This document shows positions 6,804-7,276 of a DNA stretch of 7,276 nt, in pieces (position 1 is the first letter of the stretch; the number at the start of each line of letters is the position of its first letter). Source of the DNA: Euryarchaeota archaeon UBA124 (GTDB lineage: Archaea > Thermoplasmatota > Poseidoniia > Poseidoniales > Poseidoniaceae). The notes under the pieces are model-generated. The model was given only the letters and a program-made list of their open reading frames with translations, did no database searches and was not told the DNA's origin. The stretch lies in contig DAPT01000051.1 of the NCBI GenBank assembly GCA_002502215.1, positions 1 to 7,276 of the forward strand. The letters are read 5' to 3'. Position numbers and translations under genes: made by a program.

Positions 6804-7276
6804 ATGGGCACGGTTCGCGATGCAGTCATCGTCGCTGCGGGGTTGGGCACCAGAATGCTGCCAACCAGTGCATACGTACCTAAGGAACTGCTACCGTTGG
6901 TGGATGTACCCGCTTTGCATCACCTGATTTTTGAAGCGAGGGCAGCGGGTTGCGATCGAATTCACATTATTACGTCTCCGAACAAAGATTTTGCATCCTT
7001 AAATCAAGATTTGAATCAGACGTTCCCAACTTACAACAAAGGAAACACACATCTTAATCCATTGCAAGGTGTTGATATTTTCTTTCATACACAGCACGAG
7101 CAGAAAGGCCTAGGCCATGCCGTGATGATGGCTAGAGATGAGATCAATGGACCGTTTCTTGTCCTTCTCGGCGATAACATCCTAACAGCGAATCATGCTG
7201 AGTTAAGCGATTTCCAACCATCGACAGTATCGAAGAACCTTGTTGAATTGTTTGAGAGATATGGGCGGCCCTGCGT
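6804..7276 (+). CDS. galU: GalU-type UTP-glucose-1-phosphate uridylyltransferase, N-terminal part (cut by the right edge)
   Basis: The first 157 residues of a nucleotidyltransferase with a Rossmann-like fold. The nucleotide-binding signature is AAGLGTRMLP (11-20), followed by the PKELLP motif with Lys27, then a KGLGHAV motif (101-107) and LLGDN (121-125), whose Asp124 corresponds to the metal-binding aspartate. AAGLGTR...PKE and GLGHAV point to GalU-type enzymes making UDP-glucose rather than RmlA-type thymidylyltransferases, though sugar and nucleotide specificity need the missing C-terminal half. UDP-sugars feed polysaccharide, glycolipid and protein-glycan synthesis in the cytoplasm. ATG 6804 gives the normal short N-terminus; an in-frame TGA at 6756 limits extension, and TTG 6786 is a weaker alternative. 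It is divergent from the small membrane-protein gene. Confidence 0.87.
   Translation, partial: MGTVRDAVIVAAGLGTRMLPTSAYVPKELLPLVDVPALHHLIFEARAAGCDRIHIITSPNKDFASLNQDLNQTFPTYNKGNTHLNPLQGVDIFFHTQHEQKGLGHAVMMARDEINGPFLVLLGDNILTANHAELSDFQPSTVSKNLVELFERYGRPC

Noticed and set aside
6752..6850. N-terminal extension of the small membrane protein to ATG 6850
   Set aside because: The added residues run antisense across the GalU-type start and its nucleotide-binding motif and look like a shadow; translation from ATG 6751 begins with a normal positively charged membrane-protein N-terminus.
1..7276. Defence system, mobile element, CRISPR array or structural RNA gene
   Set aside because: No integrase, transposase, nuclease or toxin-like protein, no regularly spaced direct repeats and no tRNA or rRNA-like segment are seen; nearly all bases are accounted for by seven genes and short gaps.

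Overview
The window looks like ordinary chromosome from an archaeon. The firmest evidence is a complete transcription factor B (TFIIB homologue) with an N-terminal zinc ribbon and two cyclin-like repeats, preceded by an archaeal-type Shine-Dalgarno (AGGTGA) and an AT-rich TATA-like element. Moderate GC, short gaps, an aconitase-family enzyme of LeuC type and a heavily sequon-rich surface protein would fit a planktonic Thermoplasmatota lineage such as Marine Group II (Poseidoniales). That placement is an inference from gene content, not a database result. I saw no mobile element, CRISPR array, tRNA, rRNA or pseudogene.

Layout. (1) 1-1686, minus strand: most of a fused aconitase/isopropylmalate-dehydratase-type hydro-lyase. 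The swivel (LeuD-like) domain comes first and the iron-sulfur catalytic (LeuC-like) domain second; the C-terminus lies off the left edge. (2) 1687-1846: a compact divergent control region. (3) 1847-2773, plus: TFB. (4) 2793-4271, plus: a HEAT-repeat-like protein of unknown role, 19 bases after TFB and probably co-transcribed with it. (5) 4327-6339, plus: a secreted, single-anchor surface protein with four fibronectin-III-like repeats, an extra beta domain and ten N-glycosylation sequons. (6) 6341-6751, minus: a small four-helix membrane protein, convergent with the surface protein. Their stop codons are one base apart inside a perfect 10-bp hairpin. (7) 6804-7276, plus: the first 157 residues of a GalU-type sugar-1-phosphate nucleotidyltransferase, divergent from the membrane protein and cut by the right edge.

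Functional links are modest. TFB and the HEAT protein form a likely operon, making the HEAT protein a candidate partner in transcription or its regulation. The surface protein and the nucleotidyltransferase could both belong to cell-envelope or glycosylation biology, but they are on separate transcripts. I do not see a convincing new multi-gene system. The points most worth checking are the domain order of the aconitase-family enzyme, the hairpin that encodes the same Glu-Glu-Glu ending in two convergent genes, and the TFB-linked HEAT protein.
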